NCBI GenBank assembly: GCA_013042165.1
Contig: JABDQT010000244.1
Coordinates: 1-6,197 of the forward strand
DNA: 6,197 nucleotides
Origin: Kiritimatiellales bacterium
Lineage (GTDB): Bacteria > Verrucomicrobiota > Kiritimatiellia > Kiritimatiellales > Pontiellaceae
Direction of reading: 5' to 3'
Position 1 is the stretch's first letter. Every line of letters begins with the position of its first letter. The translations under genes were made by a program, and so were the position numbers. Positions 1 to 5,680 of the stretch are shown piece after piece. The notes below the pieces were generated by a model. The model was not told where the DNA came from. It saw only the letters and a list, made by a program, of their open reading frames with translations, and did not search any database.

Positions 1-1395
1 ACCTCGCGGTGACGGAGGGATACCATCGAGGATGAACTTGCCGAGTGTGCGGTTATCGAGCGCCATTTCGCGTTCACCCTGCAGCACGTGAATTTCAACT
101 GACGTCTGATTATCACCTGCTGTCGAAAAGACTTCCGATTTCTGTGTCGGAATCGTAGTATTTTTATCAATAAGCTTTGTTGCCACGCCGCCGAGGGTTT
201 CGATGCCGAGAGAAAGCGGTGTGACGTCGAGCAGCAGAACGTCCTTGACGTCACCGGCTAGTACCCCACCCTGAATAGCGGCACCGACAGCTACCACTTC
301 ATCGGGATTGACGCCTTTGTGCGGCTCTTTACCGAAAAGCTCTGTCACTATCTCATGCACTTTCGGCATACGTGTGGAACCGCCGACCAGGACAACTTCA
401 TCGATATCGCTGGCGGTCATGCCGGCATCCTTCAATGCCGTTTTGCACGGCTGCAGCGTGCGCTGGAACAGGTCGTCACTGAGCTGCTCGAATTTGGCAC
501 GTGTCAGTGTCAGATTCAGGTGCTTGGGACCTGATTCCGTCGCCGTAATAAAAGGCAGGTTAACATCGGTCTGTGCTACACTCGACAACTCACACTTGGC
601 CTTTTCGGCGGCTTCCTTCAGGCGCTGCAGCACCATCGGATCGGATGAGAGATCGATGCCTTGTTCGGTTTTGAAACCGGCAACGAGCCAGTCGATGATC
701 TTTTGGTCAAAATCATCTCCGCCAAGATGACCATCACCATTCGTGGCTGCCACTTCGAATACACCGTCGCCGATATCCAGAATGGAAATATCGAAAGTAC
801 CGCCACCCAGGTCGTAGACCGCAATCTTCTCTTCCGACTTTTTATCGAGGCCGTAAGCCAGCGACGCCGCGGTCGGCTCGTTAATGATGCGTAACACCTC
901 AAGACCGGCAATCTTGCCTGCATCCTTGGTGGCCTGCCGCTGGGAATCGTTGAAGTAGGCCGGGACCGTAATCACCGCCTGCGAAACCGTTTCACCGAGG
1001 TAGGCTTCCGCATCGGCCTTCATCTTCTGAAGAATCATGGCCGAGATTTCCGGCGGCGAATACACCTTGTCGTCGATCTGGACATGCGCATCGCCGTTCT
1101 TGGCCTTTACCACTTTGTATGGCACAAGATCGATCTCATGCTCCACTTCCTCGAACTTGCGGCCCATGAAACGTTTGATCGAAAAGACGGTGTGCTGCGG
1201 GTTCGTAACCGCCTGGCGCTTCGCCGCGGTTCCCACGAGCCGCTCGCCGCCCTTGGTGAATGCCACGATCGATGGCGTGGTACGTCCACCCTCTGCATTC
1301 GGGATGACCGTCGGCTCGCCGCCTTCCATCACGGCCATGCACGAGTTCGTCGTACCGAGGTCGATACCCAACACTTTAGATCCTGCTGTACTCAT
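1..1395 (-). CDS. dnaK: Chaperone protein DnaK (Hsp70), C-terminus cut off by window edge
   Basis: This is the ATP-dependent cytosolic Hsp70 chaperone, which works with DnaJ and GrpE in protein folding. The window holds the first 465 codons; the family is usually about 640 residues, so roughly 175 are missing beyond base 1. The frame is open throughout. Visible landmarks are phosphate loop 1, [10 protein letters not shown], at residues 10-19; [12 protein letters not shown] near 170-185; phosphate loop 2, DLGGGTFD, at 195-202; [10 protein letters not shown] from 335; and the interdomain linker VLLLD at 386-390, followed by [12 protein letters not shown], which opens the substrate-binding domain. 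The start is ATG at 1395-1393, preceded by AAAGGAG (1403-1409) with a 7-nt gap. No CIRCE (HrcA) operator and no sigma32-type promoter were seen upstream, so how its heat response is controlled is unclear. It is transcribed away from the Rdx gene at 1700. Confidence 0.98.
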   Translation of the reverse strand, partial: MSTAGSKVLGIDLGTTNSCMAVMEGGEPTVIPNAEGGRTTPSIVAFTKGGERLVGTAAKRQAVTNPQHTVFSIKRFMGRKFEEVEHEIDLVPYKVVKAKNGDAHVQIDDKVYSPPEISAMILQKMKADAEAYLGETVSQAVITVPAYFNDSQRQATKDAGKIAGLEVLRIINEPTAASLAYGLDKKSEEKIAVYDLGGGTFDISILDIGDGVFEVAATNGDGHLGGDDFDQKIIDWLVAGFKTEQGIDLSSDPMVLQRLKEAAEKAKCELSSVAQTDVNLPFITATESGPKHLNLTLTRAKFEQLSDDLFQRTLQPCKTALKDAGMTASDIDEVVLVGGSTRMPKVHEIVTELFGKEPHKGVNPDEVVAVGAAIQGGVLAGDVKDVLLLDVTPLSLGIETLGGVATKLIDKNTTIPTQKSEVFSTAGDNQTSVEIHVLQGEREMALDNRTLGKFILDGIPPSPRG

Positions 1396-1470
1396 AAGTA
1401 GTCTCCTTTAATAAATTGGTAATGATGTCATTTGTGACGACTGCCCTAGAGCACCGAGTATGCCAGCGGA

Positions 1471-1500
1471 AATATTGCGTACTACGCATTCCGTAATATT
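1471..1500. promoter_or_regulatory. Dyad-symmetric element in the dnaK leader, possible operator
   Basis: Two nested symmetries are visible. An outer imperfect inverted repeat has arms AATATTGCGTA (1471-1481) and TCCGTAATATT (1490-1500), which match at 9 of 11 positions. Inside it lies a perfect 13-bp dyad, TGCGTA-C-TACGCA (1476-1488). It sits 76-106 bp upstream of the dnaK start codon, a reasonable place for an operator. It does not match CIRCE (TTAGCACTC-N9-GAGTGCTAA). The regulator is unknown, and the element may equally relate to the divergent gene. Confidence 0.4.
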
Positions 1501-1564
1501 CTCTGAACAAACCACTTAAAATTTATAAGCTCAAAATTTTACAGGGAACGCGCGAACTGGAATC

Positions 1565-1613
1565 TGCGCCATATGGCGCACATATAATGCATAGCGTGGC
1601 ACACCTGCGCCAT
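1565..1613 (+). promoter_or_regulatory. Palindromic operator-like site with a consensus -10 box and a third half-site
   Basis: TGCGCCATATGGCGCA at 1565-1580 is a perfect 16-bp palindrome. Two bases later comes TATAAT (1583-1588), a perfect sigma70 -10 hexamer on the plus strand. No good TTGACA-like -35 stands 16-18 bp upstream: that position (1560-1565) reads GAATCT. The palindrome would fill the spacer. The half-site TGCGCCAT recurs exactly at 1606-1613, downstream of the presumed transcription start. This resembles a promoter controlled by a dimeric regulator, feeding the Rdx gene at 1700. The promoter call is inference. Confidence 0.5.
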
Positions 1614-1646
1614 TGTGACTCAATGCTATCGAGTACATCAGAAAAC

Positions 1647-1672
1647 CTTCGTGTTCTTCGCGCCTTCGTGGT
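1647..1672 (+). repeat. Leader repeat copy 1: three CTTCG-type units before the Rdx gene
   Basis: Three consecutive units, CTTCGTGTT (1647-1655), CTTCGCGC (1656-1663) and CTTCGTGGT (1664-1672), form a degenerate 8-9 bp tandem array. It ends 27 bp before the ATG at 1700. It belongs to the same family as the motifs at 2040-2057, 3131-3152 and 3206-3232. The final unit has the GTGGT ending that also closes the copies before the sirtuin and trmO. Confidence 0.6.
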
Positions 1673-1688
1673 AAGTACCAATCCTTAA

Positions 1689-1693
1689 CGGAG
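1689..1693 (+). promoter_or_regulatory. Shine-Dalgarno that sets the Rdx start
   Basis: CGGAG lies 6 nt before ATG 1700. An in-frame TTG at 1697 would leave only 3 nt of spacing, so the ATG is preferred. Confidence 0.65.
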
Positions 1694-1699
1694 TTTTTG

Positions 1700-2029
1700 A
1701 TGGGCCAGGAAAACAAAGTAACGATTGAATACTGTTCAAAGTGCAAGTTTATGATGCGCTCGGCGTGGATTGCGCAGGAACTGCTGCAAACGTTCGATGG
1801 CGACCTCGACGAAGCGGCACTGCGGCCGAGTCTTGCTCCAGGCATCTGGCAGATCTTTGCCAATGGACAGCTCGTGTGGGACCGCAAGACGGAGCGCGGC
1901 CTGCCGGAGCTGAAGGATCTGAAGCGCCGGGTCCGAGACATTATCGCACCGGAGAAAGATCTCGGCCACGCCGAAACTGTTGAACCTGAACCGAAGAGCA
2001 AGCCACAGATGAACACGGAAAAAAACTGA
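1700..2029 (+). CDS. SelT/SelW/SelH-family (Rdx) selenoprotein-W-like redox protein, cysteine form
   Basis: This small cytosolic protein has a thioredoxin-like fold and a CxxC redox site. The family is the Rdx domain of SelW/SelT/SelH proteins; its physiological substrates in bacteria are poorly known. With the ATG at 1700 it has 109 residues. The N-terminal beta strand VTIEYCSKC places the active-site cysteines at 12 and 15, so this is a Cys/Cys form with no selenocysteine. The family tail pattern VWDRKTERGLPELKDLKRRVRD...APEKDLGH is clear at about residues 58-93. The region after that (about 94-109) is charged and not typical of the family. Its last codons come from a reverse-oriented copy of the intergenic repeat (2002-2019). 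The next gene starts 50 bp downstream on the same strand and is probably co-transcribed. A long open frame on the opposite strand is taken to be its shadow. Confidence 0.9.
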   Translation: MGQENKVTIEYCSKCKFMMRSAWIAQELLQTFDGDLDEAALRPSLAPGIWQIFANGQLVWDRKTERGLPELKDLKRRVRDIIAPEKDLGHAETVEPEPKSKPQMNTEKN

Positions 2030-2067
2030 TCTTTGCACATTCGTGTTAATCCGTGTTTGCTGATGGC
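2002..2067. repeat. Inverted pair of CCGTG-type repeat units spanning the Rdx stop codon (leader repeat copy 2)
   Basis: AACACGGA (2012-2019) and TCCGTGTT (2050-2057) are perfect 8-bp inverted arms. The similarity extends outwards with gaps (GCCACAGATG on the left against TTGCTGATGGC on the right). A further TTCGTGTT unit stands at 2040-2047. The right half, read on the plus strand, is the leader repeat for the membrane-protein gene at 2080. The left half overlaps the end of the Rdx coding sequence. The loop includes the TGA stop at 2027-2029. Confidence 0.6.
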
Positions 2068-2079
2068 GAATAGAACGTT

Positions 2080-2355
2080 ATGAACATACAAATACCAGTT
2101 ATGCTTGGAATCCTGTGCGTTGCGCTGGCGGGTCACTATGTGAGCCAGAAGATCCTGCTGAAAAAAGGCTGGGAGGCGGCAGATCCCAAGCCCTTCATCA
2201 ACCGGTTGATGATCAATGGTGCCATTTTGATCATCATCGCTATTGCCGCCTTGCTGATTGCCCGGAAGCCCTACGGCATGTTCGGCATCCTGCTCTTTAT
2301 CGAAGGTGCGGTATGCGTCACGTTCGGCAGAAAACTCTCCCGCAAGGGGAAATAA
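2080..2355 (+). CDS. Small hypothetical membrane protein, about three transmembrane segments
   Basis: I do not recognise this 91-residue protein. Hydrophobic stretches at about residues 5-22, 44-61 (a run rich in Ile, Ala and Leu) and 66-82 look like membrane helices. The third contains a glutamate (E75). The loop between helices 1 and 2 is polar (KKGWEAADPKPF), and the C-terminus is basic (GRKLSRKGK), which suggests a cytoplasmic end. The ATG at 2080 has no clear Shine-Dalgarno but follows the CCGTG-type repeat by 22 bp. It lies 50 bp after the Rdx gene and probably shares its transcript. Its role is unknown. That it is a real gene is supported by the coherent membrane topology and the position. 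Confidence 0.7.
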   Translation: MNIQIPVMLGILCVALAGHYVSQKILLKKGWEAADPKPFINRLMINGAILIIIAIAALLIARKPYGMFGILLFIEGAVCVTFGRKLSRKGK

Positions 2356-2417
2356 ATACCAAGACATACAGGCCCTAAAGCAAGGGAAGCCTGATGACCT
2401 TAGCGCCTTGGTGTTTA
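2353..2417. terminator. Long stem-loop between convergent genes, likely bidirectional terminator or mRNA 3'-end structure
   Basis: The arms TAAATACCAAG (2353-2363) and CTTGGTGTTTA (2407-2417) pair over 11 positions with one wobble or mismatch. Each arm contains the stop codon of one of the two converging genes, the membrane protein and the sirtuin. A smaller inner hairpin is visible (CAGGC near 2369 with GCCTG near 2389). There is no long U-tract, so efficient intrinsic termination is not assured. Confidence 0.45.
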
Positions 2418-3128
2418 AATTAACGCATCCATGACGGCACATAGGTCGTCGTGGATGACGAGCTGGGCGTCGCGGTCAAGCGGCGTGGGATCGCGGTTGA
2501 TGATGGCCAGCTTGGCGTTCCGCGGCCGATAATCCGGCAGGCTGGCGGCGGGATAGACGACCAGCGAGGTACCAAGTACCAGCACCAGATCCGCATCGCA
2601 CATGGCCTGAACCGACTGCTGCCAATCATACTCCGGCAGCATTTCACCAAAGAAGGTAATGTTGGGTTTATAGACTCCCCCACAATTGCATTCCGGTATA
2701 CCACCGCTTTCAACGACGGGAAAAAGCGCCTCCGTTTCCACCTGCCCTCCGCATGACTGACATGTGCTGCGGATATGATTTCCATGCACGCAATAGACCG
2801 GCGAAGAGCCCGCCCGCTGATGGTAGTCATCCACATTCTGGGTGACCACTGTAACATGCTTCCATCCGGCCAATGCCCGATGGGCGGCATTGGGTTGGGC
2901 ATCGCGAACCTGGGGATAAAAGTCGCGCGCAAAGTTGTAGAAGATGGAAGGATCGCGCCGAAAGGCATCGAGGTCGAATACATTGACATTGTGTTCGTCG
3001 GAATAGATCCCGCTGGCAGACCTGAAATCAGGAATTCCCGAGGCCGTCGAAATTCCGGCACCCGTCAGTGCCACGATCGTCCGCGCTGACTTGATCCAAT
3101 CCGCAAGCTGTTCGATTGCTGAATTCAT
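2415..3128 (-). CDS. Sir2-family NAD-dependent protein deacylase (sirtuin)
   Basis: This cytosolic enzyme removes acyl groups from protein lysines using NAD+, releasing nicotinamide and O-acyl-ADP-ribose. It has 237 residues, a normal length for a bacterial sirtuin. In order: the NAD-binding GAGIS at 23-27 and GIPDFRS at 31-37; TQNVD at 96-100; catalytic His115 in VHGNH; a zinc site with C123, C126 (CQSC) and C147, C149 (CNC); and the conserved NITFFGE at 156-162, then GTSLVVYPAASLP. The usual QN(I/V)DGLH reads QNVDDYHQ here. The Y-x-x-R pair typical of desuccinylases such as CobB is not evident after GIPDFRS, so a specific acyl preference cannot be assigned. The ATG at 3128 has no Shine-Dalgarno; a CCGTGGTT leader motif ends two to three bases before it. 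It diverges from trmO. Confidence 0.95.
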   Translation of the reverse strand: MNSAIEQLADWIKSARTIVALTGAGISTASGIPDFRSASGIYSDEHNVNVFDLDAFRRDPSIFYNFARDFYPQVRDAQPNAAHRALAGWKHVTVVTQNVDDYHQRAGSSPVYCVHGNHIRSTCQSCGGQVETEALFPVVESGGIPECNCGGVYKPNITFFGEMLPEYDWQQSVQAMCDADLVLVLGTSLVVYPAASLPDYRPRNAKLAIINRDPTPLDRDAQLVIHDDLCAVMDALI

Positions 3129-3130
3129 TC

Positions 3131-3152
3131 AAACCACGGAATACACTGATGA
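3131..3152 (-). repeat. Leader repeat copy 3, directly before the sirtuin start
   Basis: On the minus strand this reads TCAGTGTATTCCGTGGTTT and ends two bases before the sirtuin ATG. It has the same CCGTGGTT closing unit as the trmO copy, with an upstream GTGTA-type unit. Against the reverse complement of the trmO copy it matches at about 17 of 21 positions. Confidence 0.6.
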
Positions 3153-3191
3153 TTAGGAATGAACAATGACTAATCTTACGGGAAGAACAAT
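3151..3191. repeat. Small repeats in the sirtuin/trmO divergent intergenic region
   Basis: GATTAG (3151-3156) and CTAATC (3170-3175) form a 6-bp inverted repeat with a 13-nt gap. GGAATGAACAAT (3156-3167) recurs as GGGAAGAACAAT (3180-3191), 10 of 12 bases, 24 bp later. These could be operator sites for one or both divergent genes. No convincing sigma70 promoter was identified on either strand in 3129-3244. Confidence 0.3.
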
Positions 3192-3205
3192 AGAGAAGAA
3201 AAAGT

Positions 3206-3232
3206 TCCGTGTAATCCGTGTGCTCCGTGGTT
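3206..3232 (+). repeat. Leader repeat copy 4: three 9-bp TCCGTG units before trmO
   Basis: This is the clearest copy: exact 9-bp periodicity, with units TCCGTGTAA (3206-3214), TCCGTGTGC (3215-3223) and TCCGTGGTT (3224-3232). It ends 12 bp before the trmO ATG, where a Shine-Dalgarno would otherwise be sought and none is visible. It forms an imperfect inverted pair with the copy at 3131-3152. Confidence 0.7.
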
Positions 3233-3244
3233 AGATTTCTTCTC

Positions 3245-3949
3245 ATGCAAAGTGATTTCACATTTAAACCGATTGGGTTCATCCGTTCGTGCTACGGCGA
3301 AAAGTTCGGCATCCCGCGCCAGCCGGGATTGGTTCGCAGCGCGACGGCGACGCTGTCACTTCAGCCGCCCTACAACGTGGCTGAAGCCTTGCGTGGCTTG
3401 GAGGACTTTTCCCATGCATGGATCATCTTCGTCTTCCACCAATCGACCAGCGAGGAATGGAAGGCGACCGTCCGACCGCCGAGGCTGGGCGGCAATGAAC
3501 GCGTCGGTGTATTTGCTTCGCGCTCCAACTTCCGTCCCAATCCGATCGGGTTATCGGTGGTTGAGTTGTTAAGCATAGAGGGGACGATGATCCGACTCGG
3601 CGGGGGCGATTTTCTCGACGGCACCCCGGTGCTGGACATCAAGCCCTACATCCCCTACTCCGACAGCCGGCCGGATGCCAAAGGCGCATTTGCGCATTCA
3701 GCACCCTCGCCATCGAATACCGTAACTTTCGCCCCGCACGTTGAATCCCGCATTCTGGAGCTTGAAACAGCAGAACGCCCCAACCTCAAACAATTGATTG
3801 CCGATATGCTTTCATTCAATCCACGTCCAGCCTATCAGTCCGATGATCCGGATCGCATCTTCGGCACCCGTATTTTTGATCTGGAGGTTCGCTGGAAACA
3901 GGAGGATAACAACGTGTGTATCGTGGAAATCGCGCCGAGCGCATCATAA
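3245..3949 (+). CDS. trmO: tRNA (N6-threonylcarbamoyladenosine(37)-N6)-methyltransferase TrmO (TsaA family)
   Basis: This enzyme uses S-adenosylmethionine to N6-methylate t6A37 in certain tRNAs, fine-tuning decoding. With the ATG at 3245 it is 234 residues, close to the roughly 235 of E. coli TrmO, and the sequence resembles it from end to end as I remember that protein. Landmarks are the N-terminal FKPIGFIRSCYGEKFGIPRQPG (split here as residues 7-17 and 18-28), VRPPRLGGN with GVFASRS, the family signature FRPNPIGLS at 96-104, and DGTPVLDIKPYIPYSDS from 125. The C-terminal part (NPRPAYQ... to FDLEVRW) is also conserved. An in-frame GTG at 3218 would add nine residues read through the leader repeat and is rejected. 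There is no Shine-Dalgarno; the CCGTG repeat lies immediately upstream. It ends at a shared terminator. Confidence 0.95.
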   Translation: MQSDFTFKPIGFIRSCYGEKFGIPRQPGLVRSATATLSLQPPYNVAEALRGLEDFSHAWIIFVFHQSTSEEWKATVRPPRLGGNERVGVFASRSNFRPNPIGLSVVELLSIEGTMIRLGGGDFLDGTPVLDIKPYIPYSDSRPDAKGAFAHSAPSPSNTVTFAPHVESRILELETAERPNLKQLIADMLSFNPRPAYQSDDPDRIFGTRIFDLEVRWKQEDNNVCIVEIAPSAS

Positions 3950-3980
3950 AAAAAGGCGTCACTCAACGGGACGCCTTTTC
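3948..3980. terminator. Bidirectional rho-independent terminator (trmO / thioredoxin-like gene)
   Basis: The arms AAAAGGCGTC (3951-3960) and GACGCCTTTT (3970-3979) are perfectly complementary, with a 9-nt loop. The A-run at 3948-3954 gives a seven-U tail for minus-strand transcripts. The plus-strand tail is four U. It lies between converging genes, directly after the trmO stop. Confidence 0.85.
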
Positions 3981-3999
3981 ATCGAAAACAGACTGCCCA

Positions 4000-4443
4000 T
4001 TATTTGGCGTCAGCGATGATCTTCTTGATGTGTTCCACATAGGCCTTGGGGCCGCCAGCCTGATAGCCGGTTTTTCCAACGGTTTTTCCATCAGGACCAA
4101 GAATAAACACGGTTGGAAACCCGCGCACGTTGAACTCCTTGGAAAGGCTTTCGTTCTGCTTCTGCAGTGCTTTGCTCTGTCCGGATTTGTCGCGCGGAAA
4201 ATCAGCCAGCATGAGAACCAGCTTTTCCTTCGCGTAGTCCTTGAAGTCCTGCTTCTGAAAAACTTCCTTGTCGAGCTTGATGCACCAGCCACACCAATCG
4301 GAGCCGCTGAAATCAATTAAGATGTGTTTGTTCTCCGCTTTGGCTTTGGCCTTCGCTTTATCGAAATCCGTTTCCCACCCCTCAGCCGCGAACACTCCGC
4401 CGGCCAGAACCGCCGTCATCAACAATACCATCCACTTCTTCAT
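4000..4443 (-). CDS. Secreted thioredoxin-like protein (thioredoxin_7 type), CGWC active site
   Basis: This is an exported thiol-disulfide oxidoreductase of 147 residues. Residues 1-20 are a signal peptide: basic MKKW, a hydrophobic core, then a likely cut after GVFAA, before E21. A lysine/alanine-rich segment (about 27-37) leads into the thioredoxin fold: ILIDFSGSDWCGWC with catalytic C51 and C54, and the cis-proline loop GFPT with P110. The C-terminal half ends in an amphipathic helix (KAYVEHIKKIIADAK). The protein lacks the TlpA-type insert. It likely acts in the periplasm on secreted proteins; substrates are unknown. AAAGGAG (4453-4459) stands 9 nt before the ATG. It has its own 3' terminator, and the upstream aldolase has its own too, so it is probably monocistronic. 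I could not place its promoter. Confidence 0.93.
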   Translation of the reverse strand: MKKWMVLLMTAVLAGGVFAAEGWETDFDKAKAKAKAENKHILIDFSGSDWCGWCIKLDKEVFQKQDFKDYAKEKLVLMLADFPRDKSGQSKALQKQNESLSKEFNVRGFPTVFILGPDGKTVGKTGYQAGGPKAYVEHIKKIIADAK

Positions 4444-4530
4444 AACGTTATACTCCTTTGGATTATTAAGTCCCCAAACACGTCACGTATTCATTGAGAC
4501 AGACTACCTCTGATAATGTTCATAAACGAC

Positions 4531-4577
4531 AAAAAAAGCCGCCCTGCCCCGAAGCATCGGGGTAAAAAGGACGGCTT
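4531..4577 (-). terminator. Rho-independent terminator of the aldolase gene
   Basis: Read on the minus strand, the outer stem AAGCCGTCCT / AGGGCGGCTT has one G-U pair. It encloses an asymmetric internal loop and an inner stem CCCCGA-TGCT-TCGGGG. A run of seven U follows (A-run at 4531-4537). It lies 26 bp after the aldolase stop and has the full form of an intrinsic terminator. Confidence 0.88.
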
Positions 4578-4602
4578 GTTTGGCGCAACGATATTGCCTG
4601 AA

Positions 4603-5670
4603 TCAGTTGACGCCAATCGCATTGAGGTCATCGAACGCCTGCTTGAGACGCGCGACCATGCTTTCCTGGCCCTTGCGAAGCCAGACGCGCGGATCGTAAT
4701 ATTTTTTATTGGGCTTGTCTTCGCCTTCGGGGTTGCCGAGCTGGCTTTGGAGGTAGCCTTCGTTGGCCTTGTAGAAGTCGAGAATGCCCTTCCACGTGGC
4801 CCACTGCGTGTCGGTATCAATGTTCATCTTGATCACGCCGTAGGAGATGGACTCTTCGATCTCCTCCGGAGAGGAACCGGAGCCCCCGTGGAAGACAAAG
4901 TTGAGCGGTTGCGGACCGGTGCCGAACTTTTCAGCAACATAGGCCTGTGAATCGCGCAGGATGGTCGGGGTCAGCTTAACGTTGCCCGGCTTGTAGACTC
5001 CATGCACATTGCCGAAGGAAGCGGCTACCGTAAAGTTGGGGCTGATGGCTGACAGCTTTTCGTAGGCATAGGCCACATCCTCGGGCTGCGTGTACAGCAG
5101 CGAATGATCCATATCGGTATTGTCGACACCGTCTTCTTCGCCGCCGGTGCAGCCGAGTTCGATTTCCAGCGTCATGCCGATCTTGCTCATGCGCTCGAGA
5201 TACTTGCCTGAAATCTCGATGTTTTCCTCGAGAGTCTCTTCGGAGAGGTCGAGCATGTGGGAAGAAAAGAGCGGGCGGCCCTGTTCTTTAAACATTTTTT
5301 CTCCGGCTTCGAGCAGTCCGTCGATCCACGGCAACAGCTTTTTAGCGGCATGGTCGGTGTGGAGAATAACCGGAACGCCATAGGCTTCGGCCATCATGTG
5401 CACATGCTGTGCCCCGGAAATACTGCCCACAACGGCTCCGTCCTTCAGACCTTTTCCGGCGGTGAAAGCACCACCTCCATTGGAAAACTGAATGATGACA
5501 GGCGAGTTGACCGCCGCGGCGGCCTCGAGCACGGCGTTGATGGAGTCGGTACCCACAACGTTGACTGCGGGCAGTGCAAACTTGTTTTCTTTGGCGATCC
5601 GGAAAACCTTGGCAACGTCGTCACCAAAGAGAACTCCGGGCTTAACGGCATCAAGAACCTTAGCTGACAT
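4603..5670 (-). CDS. fbaA: Class II (class IIA) fructose-bisphosphate aldolase, Zn-dependent
   Basis: It interconverts fructose 1,6-bisphosphate with dihydroxyacetone phosphate and glyceraldehyde 3-phosphate in glycolysis and gluconeogenesis, in the cytosol. It has 355 residues, against about 359 for E. coli FbaA, and resembles that protein along its whole length. Catalytic D106 and zinc ligand H107 lie in ILHTDHAAKKLLPWIDG. E171 is in LEIELGCTGGEEDG, H223 in FGNVHGVYKPGN, H261 in FVFHGGSGS, and the substrate loop KMNIDTDTQWA follows. The start is ATG 5670, with AGGAG 5 nt upstream; an in-frame ATG at 5721 would start almost at the predicted transcription start and is rejected. A strong promoter lies upstream and an intrinsic terminator downstream, so it is a single-gene unit. 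Strong signals fit high expression. Confidence 0.98.
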   Translation of the reverse strand: MSAKVLDAVKPGVLFGDDVAKVFRIAKENKFALPAVNVVGTDSINAVLEAAAAVNSPVIIQFSNGGGAFTAGKGLKDGAVVGSISGAQHVHMMAEAYGVPVILHTDHAAKKLLPWIDGLLEAGEKMFKEQGRPLFSSHMLDLSEETLEENIEISGKYLERMSKIGMTLEIELGCTGGEEDGVDNTDMDHSLLYTQPEDVAYAYEKLSAISPNFTVAASFGNVHGVYKPGNVKLTPTILRDSQAYVAEKFGTGPQPLNFVFHGGSGSSPEEIEESISYGVIKMNIDTDTQWATWKGILDFYKANEGYLQSQLGNPEGEDKPNKKYYDPRVWLRKGQESMVARLKQAFDDLNAIGVN

Positions 5671-5675
5671 AATAT

Positions 5676-5680
5676 CTCCT
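5676..5680 (-). promoter_or_regulatory. Shine-Dalgarno that sets the aldolase start
   Basis: AGGAG stands 5 nt before ATG 5670. It decides against the in-frame ATG at 5721, which lacks a comparable site. Confidence 0.8.

Larger units (their letters stand above)
1396..1699. other. Divergent intergenic region between dnaK and the Rdx gene
   Basis: These 304 bases hold no gene I can support. From the dnaK side they contain the dnaK Shine-Dalgarno (1403-1409); a small dyad GTCA-N4-TGAC (1427-1438); a larger dyad with AATATT ends (1471-1500); an AT-rich stretch around 1515-1540; a perfect 16-bp palindrome (1565-1580); a consensus TATAAT (1583-1588); a second copy of the palindrome half-site (1606-1613); a CTTCGTG-type leader repeat (1647-1672); and the Rdx Shine-Dalgarno. 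No convincing -35/-10 pair was found for dnaK on the minus strand. The best -10-like string, CATACT preceded by TGG near 1460, lacks a -35 match. Confidence 0.7.

Noticed and set aside
308..730. Plus-strand frame of 140 codons inside dnaK
   Set aside because: It is antisense to conserved DnaK sequence, with a Ser/Arg/Cys-rich composition typical of a complementary-strand shadow.
1700..2029. Selenocysteine-containing SelW
   Set aside because: The redox site is plain CSKC with no in-frame UGA before the final stop, so no selenocysteine is needed.
2002..2067. Insertion-sequence or transposon end
   Set aside because: There is no transposase frame, no target-site duplication and no matching distant end; the inverted arms are only 8 bp.
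1531..2442. A 303-codon open frame on the minus strand
   Set aside because: It runs antisense to the recognisable Rdx gene and the membrane-protein gene, crosses promoter and repeat sequence, and has no coherent domain or Shine-Dalgarno. It is a shadow frame, though unusually long.
2420..3061. Minus-strand frame of 213 codons in another phase over the sirtuin
   Set aside because: The sirtuin frame carries every family motif; this one is a shifted-phase artefact rich in Arg, Ser and Pro.
1647..3232. CRISPR-like array made of the CCGTG repeats
   Set aside because: The units are 8-10 bp, degenerate and dispersed before separate genes. There are no 25-40 bp repeats, no equal-length spacers and no cas genes.
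3218..3244. N-terminal extension of TrmO from GTG 3218
   Set aside because: It would be translated from the leader repeat itself, has no ribosome-binding site, and makes the protein longer than its family.
4516..4950. Plus-strand frame of 144 codons opposite the aldolase 3' end
   Set aside because: It begins inside the terminator hairpin and lies antisense to conserved aldolase sequence.
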